Source: Microbacterium sp. Au-Mic1 (GTDB taxonomy: Bacteria; Actinomycetota; Actinomycetes; Actinomycetales; Microbacteriaceae). Taken from it: a stretch of 64,000 nucleotides of DNA. Below, one piece after another: positions 43,192 through 52,263 of the stretch (position 1 is the stretch's first letter; each line of letters starts with the position of its first letter). The position numbers and the translations under genes were made by a program. The stretch covers positions 362,356 through 426,355 of the forward strand of contig NZ_JAJTTF010000002.1 in NCBI RefSeq assembly GCF_021341785.1. The letters are read 5' to 3'. The notes under the pieces were generated by a model. The model made no database searches, had not been told where the DNA came from, and saw only the letters and a list, made by a program, of their open reading frames with translations.

Positions 43192-43232
43192 GATCCCGGA
43201 GGGCGCCCGGTTGCCGTCGCCCCTCCGGGATC
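43192..43232 (+). terminator. Terminator after the SDR gene
   Basis: A perfect 12-bp stem (43192-43203 with 43221-43232) and 17-base loop, 20 bases past the stop. Confidence 0.7.
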
Positions 43233-43263
43233 CCGGCGGACACGCCCGAGAACGGGGCCCGGT

Positions 43264-43292
43264 TTGGCGAAGCCCCAAACCTCGGCTAATGT
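43264..43292 (+). promoter_or_regulatory. Promoter of the tRNA Gly-Cys-Val cluster
   Basis: TTGGCG (43264-43269) and TAATGT (43287-43292) with a 17-base spacer. A 7-bp inverted repeat (43261-43267 with 43275-43281) overlaps the -35 box. Confidence 0.55.
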
Positions 43293-43328
43293 ATTTCAAG
43301 TGCCCGGGACACCGGGGAAACACAAAAC

Positions 43329-43404
43329 GCGGATGTAGCGCAGTTGGTAGCGCACAACCTTGCCAAGGTTGGGGTCGCGAGTTCGAGTCTCGTCATCCGC
43401 TCCA
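43329..43404 (+). tRNA. tRNA-Gly (anticodon GCC)
   Basis: Acceptor GCGGATG/CATCCGC, anticodon loop TTGCCAA, T arm GAGTTCGAGTCTC, discriminator T and encoded CCA. First of three clustered tRNAs. Confidence 0.96.
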
Positions 43405-43452
43405 GTGCAGGAGCCCCTTCGGGGGCTTCGGCATGTGGGTTCGAATCCACAT

Positions 43453-43523
43453 GGTGGCGTGGCCGAGAGGCTAGGCACCGGCCTGCAAAGCCGTTTACAC
43501 GGGTTCGAATCCCGTCGCCACCT
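43453..43523 (+). tRNA. tRNA-Cys (anticodon GCA)
   Basis: Acceptor GGTGGCG/CGCCACC, anticodon loop CTGCAAA with GCA, T loop GTTCGAATC. The CCA end is not encoded. Confidence 0.95.
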
Positions 43524-43552
43524 CGCTCTTCTCAACTGAATAGCCTGAACAG

Positions 43553-43624
43553 GCGCGATTGGCGCAGCGGTAGCGCGCTTCCCTGACACGGAAGAGGTCA
43601 CTGGTTCGATCCCAGTATCGCGCA
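43553..43624 (+). tRNA. tRNA-Val (anticodon GAC)
   Basis: Acceptor GCGCGAT/ATCGCGC, anticodon loop CTGACAC with GAC, T loop GTTCGATCC. CCA not encoded. Last tRNA before a strong terminator. Confidence 0.95.
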
Positions 43625-43630
43625 CTCAAG

Positions 43631-43656
43631 AAAACCCCCGGTCTGCCGGGGGTTTT
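43631..43656 (+). terminator. Rho-independent terminator of the tRNA cluster
   Basis: An 11-bp stem AAAACCCCCGG / CCGGGGGTTTT with a 4-base loop and a T-run, the only classic T-tailed terminator noted in this window. Confidence 0.92.
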
Positions 43657-43674
43657 TGCATTCCCTCGGGGATC

Positions 43675-44148
43675 TCATCCGGTGATCGCGCCGATGATCA
43701 CTCGCGTGGCGAGCACCACCACGGCGACGCCCACGACCAGGTCGGTCCAGGTCGCGACCGCCTCCTGCGCGTTCTTGCCCTTCTTCGGCAGGTGCATGAG
43801 GCCGGCGATGAGAAGGAAGACGCCGCCGGCGAGCGCGGCGGGCAGCACCCACCCGGGGACAAGCGCGAGCAGCCCTGCCAGGCCCATCGCCGTGTTCGCG
43901 GCACCGAGCTCGCGCGTGAGCTGCTGCTCCTGCACGCTCGGCGCGGTCGAACCGAGGATCTGGGCTGTCTGCCCCTTACCCGACATCTGCGCGATTCCGG
44001 CGGCGAGAAGGCGCGTACCCACTCCCCAGAACGCCCACCACTTGCCGAACACCAGAATCGGATCCCCGCCGACCACGATCAGTTCGACGAGCCCGCTGAC
44101 GAGCGGCAGGACGACGGTCTGGCCGATCACGATGATGAAGTAGGTCAT
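43675..44148 (-). CDS. Membrane protein of unknown function
   Basis: 157 residues with about three to four membrane segments, a polar central stretch (GSTAPSVQEQQLTRELGAA) and a basic loop (HLPKKGKNAQE). Family not recognised. ATG 44148 has GGAG seven bases upstream. Convergent with the tRNA cluster. Confidence 0.7.
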   Translation of the reverse strand: MTYFIIVIGQTVVLPLVSGLVELIVVGGDPILVFGKWWAFWGVGTRLLAAGIAQMSGKGQTAQILGSTAPSVQEQQLTRELGAANTAMGLAGLLALVPGWVLPAALAGGVFLLIAGLMHLPKKGKNAQEAVATWTDLVVGVAVVVLATRVIIGAITG

Positions 44149-44239
44149 GGCGAGCTCCGATGCTCTGCGGACGCGCGGACACTGCGGACCTCATCGTGCC
44201 AGCCGACAGGGCGCCGCACCAGAGGCCGACGCCGCGACC

Positions 44240-44251
44240 TAGTCTGGGCGC
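44240..44251 (+). promoter_or_regulatory. Leaderless promoter of the YdcF-like gene
   Basis: TAGTCT (44240-44245), six bases, then ATG. Confidence 0.55.
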
Positions 44252-44854
44252 ATGCGGAAGTCCCTTCTCCTGATGCTGTCGGTCGGCCCGGCCGCGGCGG
44301 GGATGGCGTTCCTGCTGTGGGGCGAGGCGGTCTCGGCATGCGCGAGCATGCGAGGCCTCGAGAGGGGGCGGCCCGGTGGGCAGCGCGCCGTTCTCGTGCT
44401 GGGATACGGCAACCGAGGATCGCGGGCCAACGCCGTCAACCGCTATCGGGTGCGCGCGGGCCTGCGCACCCTGCGGAGCGCCCACGATGCCCTGATCTTC
44501 TCCGGCGGGGCGGTGCGGGGTCCGGAGCCGGAGGCGCGGATCCTGGCCCGGTACGCGGCCGCGAGGGGATATCGCGGGCGGATGCTCCTGGAGACCGAGA
44601 GCCGCTCGACCGAGGAGAACATCCGCAACTCGATCGTCCTGCTCGAAGACGCGGGGGAGATCGCCGTCGTCTCGAACGCGCTGCACGCCGAGCGGGCGCG
44701 GGAGCTGCTGCGCGCCGCGCGACCCGACCTGGCCGCCCGCCTCGTGCGCGCCGACGACTACCGCTTCGGGGAGATCCCGGTGATCAAGGCGATCGCGGCC
44801 GCGCTCGCGCTCGTCGAGCGCCGTCGGAGTCGGACGAGGACGGGCTCGCGCTAG
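44252..44854 (+). CDS. YdcF/DUF218-family protein
   Basis: 200 residues. A membrane or signal segment (about 5-30) and a DUF218 domain: AVLVLGYGNRG, LIFSGGAVRGPEPEARI and STEENIRNSIVLL. Relatives (SanA, YdcF, ElyC) are membrane proteins tied to envelope integrity; YdcF binds SAM. The specific role here is unknown. Monocistronic, leaderless. Confidence 0.82.
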   Translation: MRKSLLLMLSVGPAAAGMAFLLWGEAVSACASMRGLERGRPGGQRAVLVLGYGNRGSRANAVNRYRVRAGLRTLRSAHDALIFSGGAVRGPEPEARILARYAAARGYRGRMLLETESRSTEENIRNSIVLLEDAGEIAVVSNALHAERARELLRAARPDLAARLVRADDYRFGEIPVIKAIAAALALVERRRSRTRTGSR

Positions 44855-44907
44855 GTTGGACGCTGCCCGTTCCGAGTGCGGGCACCACGGGCTTGGGGAG
44901 AGAGAGC

Positions 44908-46194
44908 ATGACGAACGCGGTCGAACGGTACCGGCACGGCCTGAGCCCGATGCGCGGGCGCGCGCAGCACCAGGAGCACCGCGCCGCCACCCCGCTCGAA
45001 GCGCTGTACGACCTGGTCTTCGCAGCAGCCTTCGGCGTCGCGGGTGCGCAGCTCGCGGACGGCGTCGCGGCCGGCCACGGCGCCGCGGCGGTCGGCGCCT
45101 TCGCCTTCGCGGTCGCGGCGATCATCTGGGCCTGGATCAACTTCTCCTGGTTCGCCTCAGCGTTCGACACGGACGATTGGCTGTTCCGGATCTTCACCAT
45201 GGTGCAGATGGCCGGCGTGATCGTGCTCGCGATCGGGCTGCCCGCCATGTTCGCATCGCTCGAGGATCACGGCGCCTTCGACAATCGGGTCATGGTGTCC
45301 GGTTACATCGTGATGAGGGTGGGGCTGCTCGCGCAATGGCTGCGCGCATCGCGCGATCCGGCCTACCGCCGACACGCGCTCACCTATGTGCTGTTCGTCG
45401 CCGTCGCGCAGATCGGCTGGATCATCGTGGCGTGGGCTCCGCTGCCCCTCGGCGCTGCCTTCGCGGCCGCGGCGGCGTGCTGGCTGATCGAGCTGGGCGG
45501 TCCGATCGTGGCCGAGCGCAAAGGCGAGGGCGAACGCCGGGGAACCCCCTGGCACGCGCACCACATCGCGGAACGGTACTCGCTGCTGACGATCATCGCG
45601 CTGGGCGAGACGGTGATCGGAACCCTCGCCGCCGCACAGGAGGTCTCGCACGAGCAGGGGTGGTCCGGGGACGCCGTGGTCGTGATCGGCGCGGGCGTGG
45701 GCTTGACCTTCGCGCTGTGGTGGTCGTACACGATGATGCCGTCGGGCCCGATCCTCGCCGTGCACCGCAAGCGGTCCTTCGTGTGGGGCTACGGGCACGC
45801 CTTCATCTTCGCGAGCGTCGCCGCGGTCGGCGCCGGACTGCACACCATCGGGTTCGCGTACCGGCATGAGGATCCGCTTGCGACGCCGGTCGTCATCCTG
45901 ATGATCGCGATCCCGGTGATCGTCTTCATGGTGTCGATCTCGCTGCTGCACTCCTATCTGGTGCACTCCGTCATGAAGGGGCTCCCGCTGCACGCGATCG
46001 CGATGGTGCTGCCGCTGCTCGGAATCGTGCTGGCCTTCGTCGGGCTTCCGCTGTGGGCCTGCCTGCTCGTGGTGCTGGCCGGTCCCGTCTTCGTCGTGGT
46101 CGCCTACGAGGCCGGCGGGTGGAGGTTCGCCCAGCGGCACCTGGACGAGGCGCTGGGCCGCACGATGAGCGAGGCGCCGCACGCGTCGGCGTAG
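44908..46194 (+). CDS. LtrA-family membrane protein (first copy)
   Basis: 428 residues, about eleven to twelve membrane segments; low-temperature-requirement A family, function unresolved. Recognised by TPLEALYDLVFAAAFG, IIWAWINFSWFASAFDTDDW, HIAERYSLLTIIALGETVIG. ATG 44908 follows GGGGAG. A second, distant LtrA lies at 52937. Its stop TAG overlaps the -10 box of the thrS leader. Confidence 0.88.
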   Translation: MTNAVERYRHGLSPMRGRAQHQEHRAATPLEALYDLVFAAAFGVAGAQLADGVAAGHGAAAVGAFAFAVAAIIWAWINFSWFASAFDTDDWLFRIFTMVQMAGVIVLAIGLPAMFASLEDHGAFDNRVMVSGYIVMRVGLLAQWLRASRDPAYRRHALTYVLFVAVAQIGWIIVAWAPLPLGAAFAAAAACWLIELGGPIVAERKGEGERRGTPWHAHHIAERYSLLTIIALGETVIGTLAAAQEVSHEQGWSGDAVVVIGAGVGLTFALWWSYTMMPSGPILAVHRKRSFVWGYGHAFIFASVAAVGAGLHTIGFAYRHEDPLATPVVILMIAIPVIVFMVSISLLHSYLVHSVMKGLPLHAIAMVLPLLGIVLAFVGLPLWACLLVVLAGPVFVVVAYEAGGWRFAQRHLDEALGRTMSEAPHASA

Positions 46195-46203
46195 GATTCT
46201 CCT
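46192..46203 (+). promoter_or_regulatory. Promoter of the thrS leader
   Basis: TAGGAT (46192-46197) then six bases and the ATG of a 22-codon ORF, a leaderless layout. The first three bases are the stop of the preceding gene. Confidence 0.55.
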
Positions 46204-46272
46204 ATGGACTTCGCCCGGCTGACGCACGCGACCGTGATCGCGGTCACCGGCACGCGAACTCTCAGGGCCTGA
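46204..46272 (+). CDS. Threonine-rich leader peptide upstream of thrS
   Basis: 22 codons: MDFARLTHATVIAVTG then TRTLRA. Five are Thr (positions 7, 10, 15, 17, 19), and the last three fall within five codons close to a hairpin. It lies 63 bases upstream of the threonyl-tRNA synthetase start, with its own leaderless promoter. This is the layout of a ribosome-mediated attenuator: stalling for lack of charged tRNA-Thr would change folding of the following RNA. No other function is likely. Too short for ordinary gene finding; expression not proven. Confidence 0.6.
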   Translation: MDFARLTHATVIAVTGTRTLRA

Positions 46273-46295
46273 GCGGGCAGGGCGCCGACGCGCCC
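46261..46295 (+). promoter_or_regulatory. Hairpins of the thrS leader
   Basis: CTCAGG-G-CCTGAG (46261-46273) covers the leader stop codon. GGGCGC-CGAC-GCGCCC (46280-46295) follows and could act as terminator. CGGGC (46274) can pair instead with GCCCG (46292), giving an alternative fold. Confidence 0.45.
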
Positions 46296-46335
46296 GAAGC
46301 TGAGCCGAGACCATCGCCAAACTGGAGAACTTCCT

Positions 46336-48369
46336 TTGTCTGAGAACCCCGCGTCCGCCCCTGAAATGCCGTCCTATCCGTGCGACGGCTTCGCGCTCTA
46401 CGGCGCGAACGGACCCTTCAGCGACCGCTCCGTCGTCGCCATGCTCGTCAACGGGCAGCAGAAGGACCTCGCCGCCCTCGTGAACGAGGACGACGATGTC
46501 CAGCCCATCACGATCGAGAGCCCCGAGGGCCTCGCGATCCTGCGCCACTCCACGGCGCATGTGCTCGCCCAGGCGGTGCAGCGCATCAAGCCGCAGGCGA
46601 ACCTCGGGATCGGCCCGCCCATCACCGACGGCTTCTACTACGACTTCGGGGTCGACACGCCCTTCACTCCGGAGGACGTCAAGGCGATCTCCAAGGAGAT
46701 GCAGCGGATCCAGCGCGAGGGCCAGCGCTTCGTGCGTCGGGCCGTGAGCGACGACGAGGCTCGTGCCGAGCTCGCCGACGAGCCGTTCAAGCTCGAGCTC
46801 ATCGGGCTGAAGGGCCCGGGTGCCGACAAGACGGAGGGCGCCTCCGTCGAGGTCGGCGAGGGCGAGCTCACCATCTACGACAACGTGGCCAAGGACGGCG
46901 AGGTGGTCTGGAAGGACCTCTGTCGCGGCCCGCACCTGCCGAACACTCGAATGATCGGCAACGGCTGGGACCTCACCCGGATCGCGGCGGCGTACTGGCG
47001 CGGATCCGAGAAGAACCCGCAGCTGCAGCGCATCTACGGCACCGCCTGGCCGACCAAGGACGAGCTGCGCGCGTACCAGCAGCGCCTCGAGGAGGCCGCC
47101 AAGCGCGACCACCGCCGCCTCGGCAAGGAACTCGACCTGTTCTCCTTCCCCGATGAGATCGGATCCGGCCTGTCAGTCTGGCACCCTCGCGGCGGCATCA
47201 TCCGCGGCGAGATGGAGCAGCACGCGCGCAGGCGGCACATCGAGGGCGGGTACAACTACGTGTACACGCCGCACATCTCCAAGGAGGACCTGTTCCTCAC
47301 CTCCAACCACCTCGTCACCTACCGTGACGGCATGTTCCCGCCGATCCGGATGGACGAGGAGCGCGACGAGGACGGGCACATCACGAAGCAGGGCCAGGAC
47401 TACTACCTGAAGCCGATGAACTGCCCGATGCACATCCTGATCTACAAGGAGCGGGCACGCAGCTACCGGGATCTGCCGCTGCGCTTCGCCGAGAACGGCA
47501 CCGTGTACCGGAACGAGATGTCGGGCGCCCTGCACGGCCTCACCCGTGTGCGCGGCTTCACCCAGGACGACTCGCACCTGTTCGTCACGCCGGAACAGCT
47601 GGAGACCGAGGTCACCAAGGTCCTCGAGTTCATCCTGTCGATGCTGCGCGACTTCGGGCTCAGCGACTTCGAGCTCGAGCTGTCGATGCGCGACGACGAG
47701 AAGGACAAGTGGATCGGATCCGACGAGTTCTGGGAGTACTCGACGAATGCGCTGCGCAACGTCGCCCTGGCCTCCGGACTGAAGCTCACCGAGGTGCCCG
47801 GCGAGGCGGCCTTCTACGGTCCGAAGATCGACCTGAAGACCACCGACGCGATCGGCCGCGTGTGGCAGCTCTCCACGGTGCAGGTCGACCCGAACCTGCC
47901 GGAGCGGTTCGGGCTCGAGTTCACCGACAAGGACGGGCAGAAGAAGCGCCCGATCATGATCCACCGGGCGCTGTTCGGCTCGATCGAGCGCTTCTTCGCG
48001 ATCCTGCTCGAGCACTACGCGGGCGACTTCCCGCTGTGGCTCTCGCCGGTGCAGGTCGTGGGGATCCCGGTCGCGGAGGCGTTCGCCGACTACCTCGACG
48101 ATGCCGTCGCCGCCCTGCGCGCGGCAGGTGTGCGCGCCGAGGTCGACCATTCGGACGAGCGCATGCAGAAGAAGATCCGCAACCACACGACGGGCAAGGT
48201 TCCGCTGATCCTCATCGCGGGGGAGCAGGATCGCGCCGCGGGCACGGTGTCGTTCCGGTTCCGCGACGGCACCCAGGAGAACGGCGTTCCGCTCGCCGAG
48301 GCCGTCGACAGGGTGCGACGTGCGATCGAGGACCACGCGCTGATCCAGACCGCGGGCGACCTGGCATGA
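46336..48369 (+). CDS. thrS: Threonyl-tRNA synthetase
   Basis: 677 residues. Charges tRNA-Thr; class II synthetase. A reduced N-terminal TGS-like segment (about 30-65), the editing domain with [11 protein letters not shown], then the catalytic core: [11 protein letters not shown] (zinc Cys), motif 2 [21 protein letters not shown], motif 3 [15 protein letters not shown], and the anticodon domain. TTG start at 46336 with GGAGA seven bases before it; TTG is rare here and may limit translation. Coupled to the HIT gene by an ATGA overlap. Probably attenuated by the Thr-rich leader. Confidence 0.95.
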   Translation: MSENPASAPEMPSYPCDGFALYGANGPFSDRSVVAMLVNGQQKDLAALVNEDDDVQPITIESPEGLAILRHSTAHVLAQAVQRIKPQANLGIGPPITDGFYYDFGVDTPFTPEDVKAISKEMQRIQREGQRFVRRAVSDDEARAELADEPFKLELIGLKGPGADKTEGASVEVGEGELTIYDNVAKDGEVVWKDLCRGPHLPNTRMIGNGWDLTRIAAAYWRGSEKNPQLQRIYGTAWPTKDELRAYQQRLEEAAKRDHRRLGKELDLFSFPDEIGSGLSVWHPRGGIIRGEMEQHARRRHIEGGYNYVYTPHISKEDLFLTSNHLVTYRDGMFPPIRMDEERDEDGHITKQGQDYYLKPMNCPMHILIYKERARSYRDLPLRFAENGTVYRNEMSGALHGLTRVRGFTQDDSHLFVTPEQLETEVTKVLEFILSMLRDFGLSDFELELSMRDDEKDKWIGSDEFWEYSTNALRNVALASGLKLTEVPGEAAFYGPKIDLKTTDAIGRVWQLSTVQVDPNLPERFGLEFTDKDGQKKRPIMIHRALFGSIERFFAILLEHYAGDFPLWLSPVQVVGIPVAEAFADYLDDAVAALRAAGVRAEVDHSDERMQKKIRNHTTGKVPLILIAGEQDRAAGTVSFRFRDGTQENGVPLAEAVDRVRRAIEDHALIQTAGDLA

Positions 48370-48926
48370 GTGACGTCGGGGACGCGGGCGTCGGGGCGCG
48401 GCTGGAAGACGCCGCGCACCTCGCCGGCGTCCCCGACGAGTTCCAGCGCCTCTGGGTGCCGCACCGGATGACGTACATCCAGGCGGGCCCGGAGCCGCTG
48501 CGCGAGGAGTGCCCGTTCTGCGAGGCGCCCAAGCATCCGGACGAGGAGCGGCTCATCGTCGCCCGCGGGCGCACCGCCTACGTGCTGCTCAACCTGTTCC
48601 CGTACAACTCGGGCCATCTGCTCGTCTGCCCGTACCGCCACATCGCGACGTACGACGAGGCGACCGCGGAGGAGGTCGCCGAGATCGGCGAGCTCACGCA
48701 GATCGCCATGCGGGTGCTGAAGGCGACCTCACGCTGCGACGGGTTCAATATCGGCATGAACCAGGGCGCCGTCGCCGGTGCCGGCGTCGACGCGCATCTG
48801 CATCAGCACGTGGTGCCGCGCTGGAACAGCGACGCCAACTTCTTCCCGATCATCGCGAAGACCAAGGCGCTGCCACAGCTTCTCGGCGACGTGCGCAACA
48901 CTGTCGCCGCTGCCTGGCCCGCCTGA
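48366..48926 (+). CDS. HIT-family nucleotide hydrolase/transferase
   Basis: 186 residues. The histidine triad HLHQHVV (His144, 146, 148) is complete; ECPFCEAP may bind zinc, and [19 protein letters not shown] is family-typical. Hydrolyses or transfers nucleotide phosphates (Ap4A phosphorylase-like). Follows thrS in many actinobacteria. Cytoplasmic. Confidence 0.9.
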   Translation: MSDVGDAGVGARLEDAAHLAGVPDEFQRLWVPHRMTYIQAGPEPLREECPFCEAPKHPDEERLIVARGRTAYVLLNLFPYNSGHLLVCPYRHIATYDEATAEEVAEIGELTQIAMRVLKATSRCDGFNIGMNQGAVAGAGVDAHLHQHVVPRWNSDANFFPIIAKTKALPQLLGDVRNTVAAAWPA

Positions 48927-48932
48927 TCGTCG

Positions 48933-49787
48933 TCAGCGCACCCGGCGGGCTTCGAACTGGAGCGGAGGGTTCGCGTAGAACTCCTGCGCCGGGACGAGCT
49001 GCAGCTCTCGCGCGCCCGACTCGAGCGTGAGACGGAGGAGTTCGTACACGCTGGACACCGTGCGCTCGAGCGCGACCTTCGCGTCTCCGGTCTCCACATA
49101 GTGCGCGGTGAACAGCGCAGCGGTGACATCACCGGATCCGTTCGCCTTCATCGGCAGGTGCGGCGTGGCCACGAGCCAGGCGCCCTTGTCGTCCACGGCG
49201 AGCATCTCGATCGTGCCCTCCTCGCGATCGGGGCGCTCGACGCTCGTGACGAGCACGGTGTTCGGCCCCATGGCGCGCGCCTTGTCGACCGAGGCCAGGG
49301 TGGATTCGAGGGTGTCGGGCTCGGTCTCCGTGAGGAAGCCCAGCTCGAACTGGTTCGGGGTGATGATGTCGGCGACAGGGACGACCTTGTCGCGCAGCAG
49401 CACCGGGATCGCGGGGGCGACGAAACACCCCGACTTCGCGTTGCCCATCACCGGATCGCAGGCGTAGACGGCGTTCGGGTTGGCGGACTTCACGCGCGCC
49501 ACGGCGTCGATGATCACGTCGCCGATGCCCTCGCCGCCCTGGTAGCCGCTCAGAACGGCGTCGACCTCGCCGAGGACACCGCGCTCCTCGATGCCGGTGA
49601 TGACCTCGCGCACGTCGTCGGGCGCGATCAACGGTCCGCGCCAGGCGCCGTAGCCGGTGTGGTTGGAGAAGTTCACCGTGTAGACGGGGAGCACCTCGAC
49701 TCCGATGCGCTGCAGCGGGAACACCGCCGCGGAGTTGCCGACATGGCCGTACGCGACGGCGGACTGGATCGAGAGCACGGTGAGCAT
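48933..49787 (-). CDS. pdxY: Pyridoxal kinase
   Basis: 284 residues of the ribokinase fold. Phosphorylates pyridoxal to PLP, vitamin B6 salvage. Motifs: LSIQSAVAYGHVGNSAAVFPLQ, NHTGYGAWRG, DPVMGN, TPNQFEL, and the GSGD anion hole (KANGSGDVTAAL). Start is ATG 49787 or GTG 49778; both have a purine-rich site. Divergent from pdxS across a shared operator, so salvage and synthesis are co-controlled. Confidence 0.93.
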   Translation of the reverse strand: MLTVLSIQSAVAYGHVGNSAAVFPLQRIGVEVLPVYTVNFSNHTGYGAWRGPLIAPDDVREVITGIEERGVLGEVDAVLSGYQGGEGIGDVIIDAVARVKSANPNAVYACDPVMGNAKSGCFVAPAIPVLLRDKVVPVADIITPNQFELGFLTETEPDTLESTLASVDKARAMGPNTVLVTSVERPDREEGTIEMLAVDDKGAWLVATPHLPMKANGSGDVTAALFTAHYVETGDAKVALERTVSSVYELLRLTLESGARELQLVPAQEFYANPPLQFEARRVR

Positions 49788-49826
49788 CCTCCGATCCTCT
49801 CACCTGCCGCGGGCTGATCTGGTCAC

Positions 49827-49846
49827 TGTCTCACCGATGTGAGACA
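49827..49846. promoter_or_regulatory. Operator between pdxY and pdxST
   Basis: TGTCTCAC-CGAT-GTGAGACA is a perfect 8-4-8 inverted repeat. Its right half covers the -35 position (TGAGAC, 16 bases from the pdxS -10 box). A dimeric repressor or activator is likely. No PdxR-like gene is present in the window. Confidence 0.7.
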
Positions 49847-49861
49847 CCGATGCAGACAGCG

Positions 49862-49874
49862 TATGATCTGTCCT
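49862..49874 (+). promoter_or_regulatory. Leaderless promoter of pdxS
   Basis: TATGAT (49862-49867), seven bases, then ATG 49875. Confidence 0.65.
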
Positions 49875-50777
49875 ATGACAGAACTTGCACCCGAATCGAC
49901 CACCGGAACCGGTCGCGTCAAGCGCGGCCTCGCCGAGATGCTCAAGGGCGGCGTCATCATGGACGTCGTCACTCCCGAGCAGGCGAAGATCGCCGAGGAC
50001 GCCGGCGCCGTCGCCGTCATGGCCCTCGAGCGGGTGCCCGCCGACATCCGCGCCCAGGGCGGCGTGTCGCGCATGAGCGACCCCGACATGATCGACGGCA
50101 TCATCTCCGCCGTCTCGATCCCGGTCATGGCCAAGGCTCGTATCGGCCACTTCGTCGAGGCGCAGGTGCTGCAGGAGCTCGGCGTCGACTACATCGACGA
50201 GTCCGAGGTGCTGTCCCCGGCCGACTACGTCAACCACATCGACAAGTGGGGCTTCACCGTGCCCTTCGTCTGCGGTGCGACCAACCTGGGCGAGGCCCTC
50301 CGCCGCATCACCGAGGGCGCCGCGATGATCCGCTCCAAGGGTGAGGCGGGCACCGGCGACGTCTCCGAGGCGATGAAGCACATCCGCACGATCCGCGGCG
50401 AGATCGCCCGCCTGACCACTCTGCCCAAGGATGAGCTGTACGTCGCCGCCAAGGAGCTGCAGGCGCCGTACGAGCTGGTCGCCGAGGTTGCCGCGAAGGG
50501 CGCGCTGCCCGTCGTCATGTTCGTGGCCGGGGGCGTGGCGACGCCCGCCGACGCCGCCATGATGATGCAGCTCGGCGCCGACGGCGTGTTCGTCGGATCC
50601 GGCATCTTCAAGTCCGGCGACCCGGCTGCCCGCGCCGCGGCGATCGTCAAGGCCACCGCCGCCTACGACGACCCCGCCGTGATCGCCCAGGTCTCCCGGG
50701 GTCTCGGCGAGGCCATGGTCGGCATCAATGTGTCCGACCTGCCCGCCCCGCACCGCCTCGCGGAGCGCGGCTGGTGA
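49875..50777 (+). CDS. pdxS: Pyridoxal 5'-phosphate synthase, PdxS lyase subunit
   Basis: 300 residues, TIM barrel. Makes PLP from ribose 5-phosphate, glyceraldehyde 3-phosphate and ammonia. Schiff-base Lys87 in [28 protein letters not shown] and [10 protein letters not shown] phosphate loops. With PdxT it forms the 12+12 complex. The next gene overlaps by GTGA. Confidence 0.97.
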   Translation: MTELAPESTTGTGRVKRGLAEMLKGGVIMDVVTPEQAKIAEDAGAVAVMALERVPADIRAQGGVSRMSDPDMIDGIISAVSIPVMAKARIGHFVEAQVLQELGVDYIDESEVLSPADYVNHIDKWGFTVPFVCGATNLGEALRRITEGAAMIRSKGEAGTGDVSEAMKHIRTIRGEIARLTTLPKDELYVAAKELQAPYELVAEVAAKGALPVVMFVAGGVATPADAAMMMQLGADGVFVGSGIFKSGDPAARAAAIVKATAAYDDPAVIAQVSRGLGEAMVGINVSDLPAPHRLAERGW

Positions 50778-51382
50778 CAGCACCTGTGCGGATCGGCGTG
50801 CTCGCGTTGCAGGGCGATGTGCGCGAGCACGCCGCGATCCTCACCTCGCTCGGGGCGGAGGCGGTCGCTGTCCGCCGCCCCGAGCAGCTGGAGGGGCTGG
50901 ACGGGTTGGTGATCCCGGGCGGCGAGTCGAGTGTGATCGACAAGCTGTCCCGGATCTTCGGCGTGCGCGAGCCCCTGCGCGCGCTCATCGCCGACGGCCT
51001 GCCGGTCTACGGCACCTGTGCGGGGCTGATCCTGCTCGCGGACGAGATCGAGGGGGCGATCGACGGCCAGCTCACCTTCGGCGGTCTCGACGTCACCGTC
51101 GCCCGCAACGCGTTCGGCGGACAGGTGGAGTCGTTCGAGACCGAGCTGGCGATCGACGGCGTCGAGGGGCCGGTCGATGCCACGTTCATCCGCGCGCCGC
51201 TCATCACGCGAGTCGGCCCCCGGGCGACGGCGATCGCTGCGCTGCCCGACGGCGGAGTGGTGGCCGTGCAGCAGGGCAACCTGCTGGGCACGAGCTTCCA
51301 TCCGGAGATGAACGGCGAGCCCCGTCTGCATGCGCGGTTCCTCGACCTGGTCGAGGCGAGGCGTGCCGCGCTCGCGTCGTAG
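50774..51382 (+). CDS. pdxT: Pyridoxal 5'-phosphate synthase, PdxT glutaminase subunit
   Basis: 202 residues. Class I glutaminase supplying ammonia to PdxS. Nucleophile Cys82 in [26 protein letters not shown]; the His-Glu pair in [11 protein letters not shown] start overlaps pdxS. Normal length. Confidence 0.96.
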   Translation: MTAPVRIGVLALQGDVREHAAILTSLGAEAVAVRRPEQLEGLDGLVIPGGESSVIDKLSRIFGVREPLRALIADGLPVYGTCAGLILLADEIEGAIDGQLTFGGLDVTVARNAFGGQVESFETELAIDGVEGPVDATFIRAPLITRVGPRATAIAALPDGGVVAVQQGNLLGTSFHPEMNGEPRLHARFLDLVEARRAALAS

Positions 51383-51428
51383 AGGTGCGGTTCTGCGCCG
51401 TCCGTCTGTTCCCCGGGCGCGGATCTTC

Positions 51429-51434
51429 TAGAAT
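51429..51434 (+). promoter_or_regulatory. -10 box of yebC
   Basis: TAGAAT, 52 bases before the yebC start; a weak CTGTTC (51406) 17 bases upstream may be its -35. Confidence 0.45.
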
Positions 51435-51485
51435 GGACGATGCCCTGGCGGGATGAGCCCCGGGGCGGATACGAGCGGGAGACAT

Positions 51486-52244
51486 ATGTCCGGGCATTCC
51501 AAGTGGGCGACGACCAAGCACAAGAAGGCGGTCATCGACTCGCGCCGTGCGAAGTCGTGGGCCAAGCTCATCAAGAACATCGAGGTCGCGGCGAAGCTGG
51601 GCGGTCCCGACCTCCAGGGCAACCCGACCCTCTTCGATGCGGTCCTCAAGGCCAAGAAGACCTCGGTCCCGAAGGACAACATCGACCGCGCGATCAAGCG
51701 CGGCGCCGGCATCGGCGGCGAGTCTGTCGAGTACTCCTCGATCATGTACGAGGGCTACGGCGCGAACGGCGTCGCCCTCATGATCGAGTGTCTGACCGAC
51801 AACAAGAACCGCGCCGCCGCGGAGGTGCGCACGGCGCTCAGCCGCAACGGTGGCACGCTCGCCGATCCCGGTTCGGTCGCATACAACTTCACCCGCAAGG
51901 GCGTCATCGTCGTCGACGGCGAGAACACGACCGAGGACGACGTCATGATGGCGGCGCTCGAGGCCGGCGCCGAGGAGATCGAGCCGCACGCACAGGGCTT
52001 CGAGATCGTCACCGATGCGTCCGACCTGGTCGCGGTGCGCACCGCGCTGCAGGAGGCGGGCATCGAGTACGAGTCGGCGGACGTCGAGTTCGTGCCGAAC
52101 CTCAAGGTCGAGATCGACGCCGAGGCGGCGCGCAAGATCTTCCGCCTCATCGACGCGCTCGAGGACAGCGACGACGTCCAGAACGTCTACGCCAACTTCG
52201 ACCTCACGGCCGAGGTGCAGGCCGAGCTCGAGAACGACGAGTAA
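51486..52244 (+). CDS. yebC: YebC/PmpR-family protein
   Basis: 252 residues, full length. [14 protein letters not shown] is the family N-terminus. Family members were described as DNA-binding regulators; more recent work links them to relief of ribosome stalling. SD-like GGGAG seven bases before ATG 51486. Gene order pdxST-yebC-ruvC is conserved in actinobacteria, here broken by grpB and ltrA genes. Confidence 0.93.
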   Translation: MSGHSKWATTKHKKAVIDSRRAKSWAKLIKNIEVAAKLGGPDLQGNPTLFDAVLKAKKTSVPKDNIDRAIKRGAGIGGESVEYSSIMYEGYGANGVALMIECLTDNKNRAAAEVRTALSRNGGTLADPGSVAYNFTRKGVIVVDGENTTEDDVMMAALEAGAEEIEPHAQGFEIVTDASDLVAVRTALQEAGIEYESADVEFVPNLKVEIDAEAARKIFRLIDALEDSDDVQNVYANFDLTAEVQAELENDE

Positions 52245-52263
52245 GCCCGAGCAGGACTCCTCG

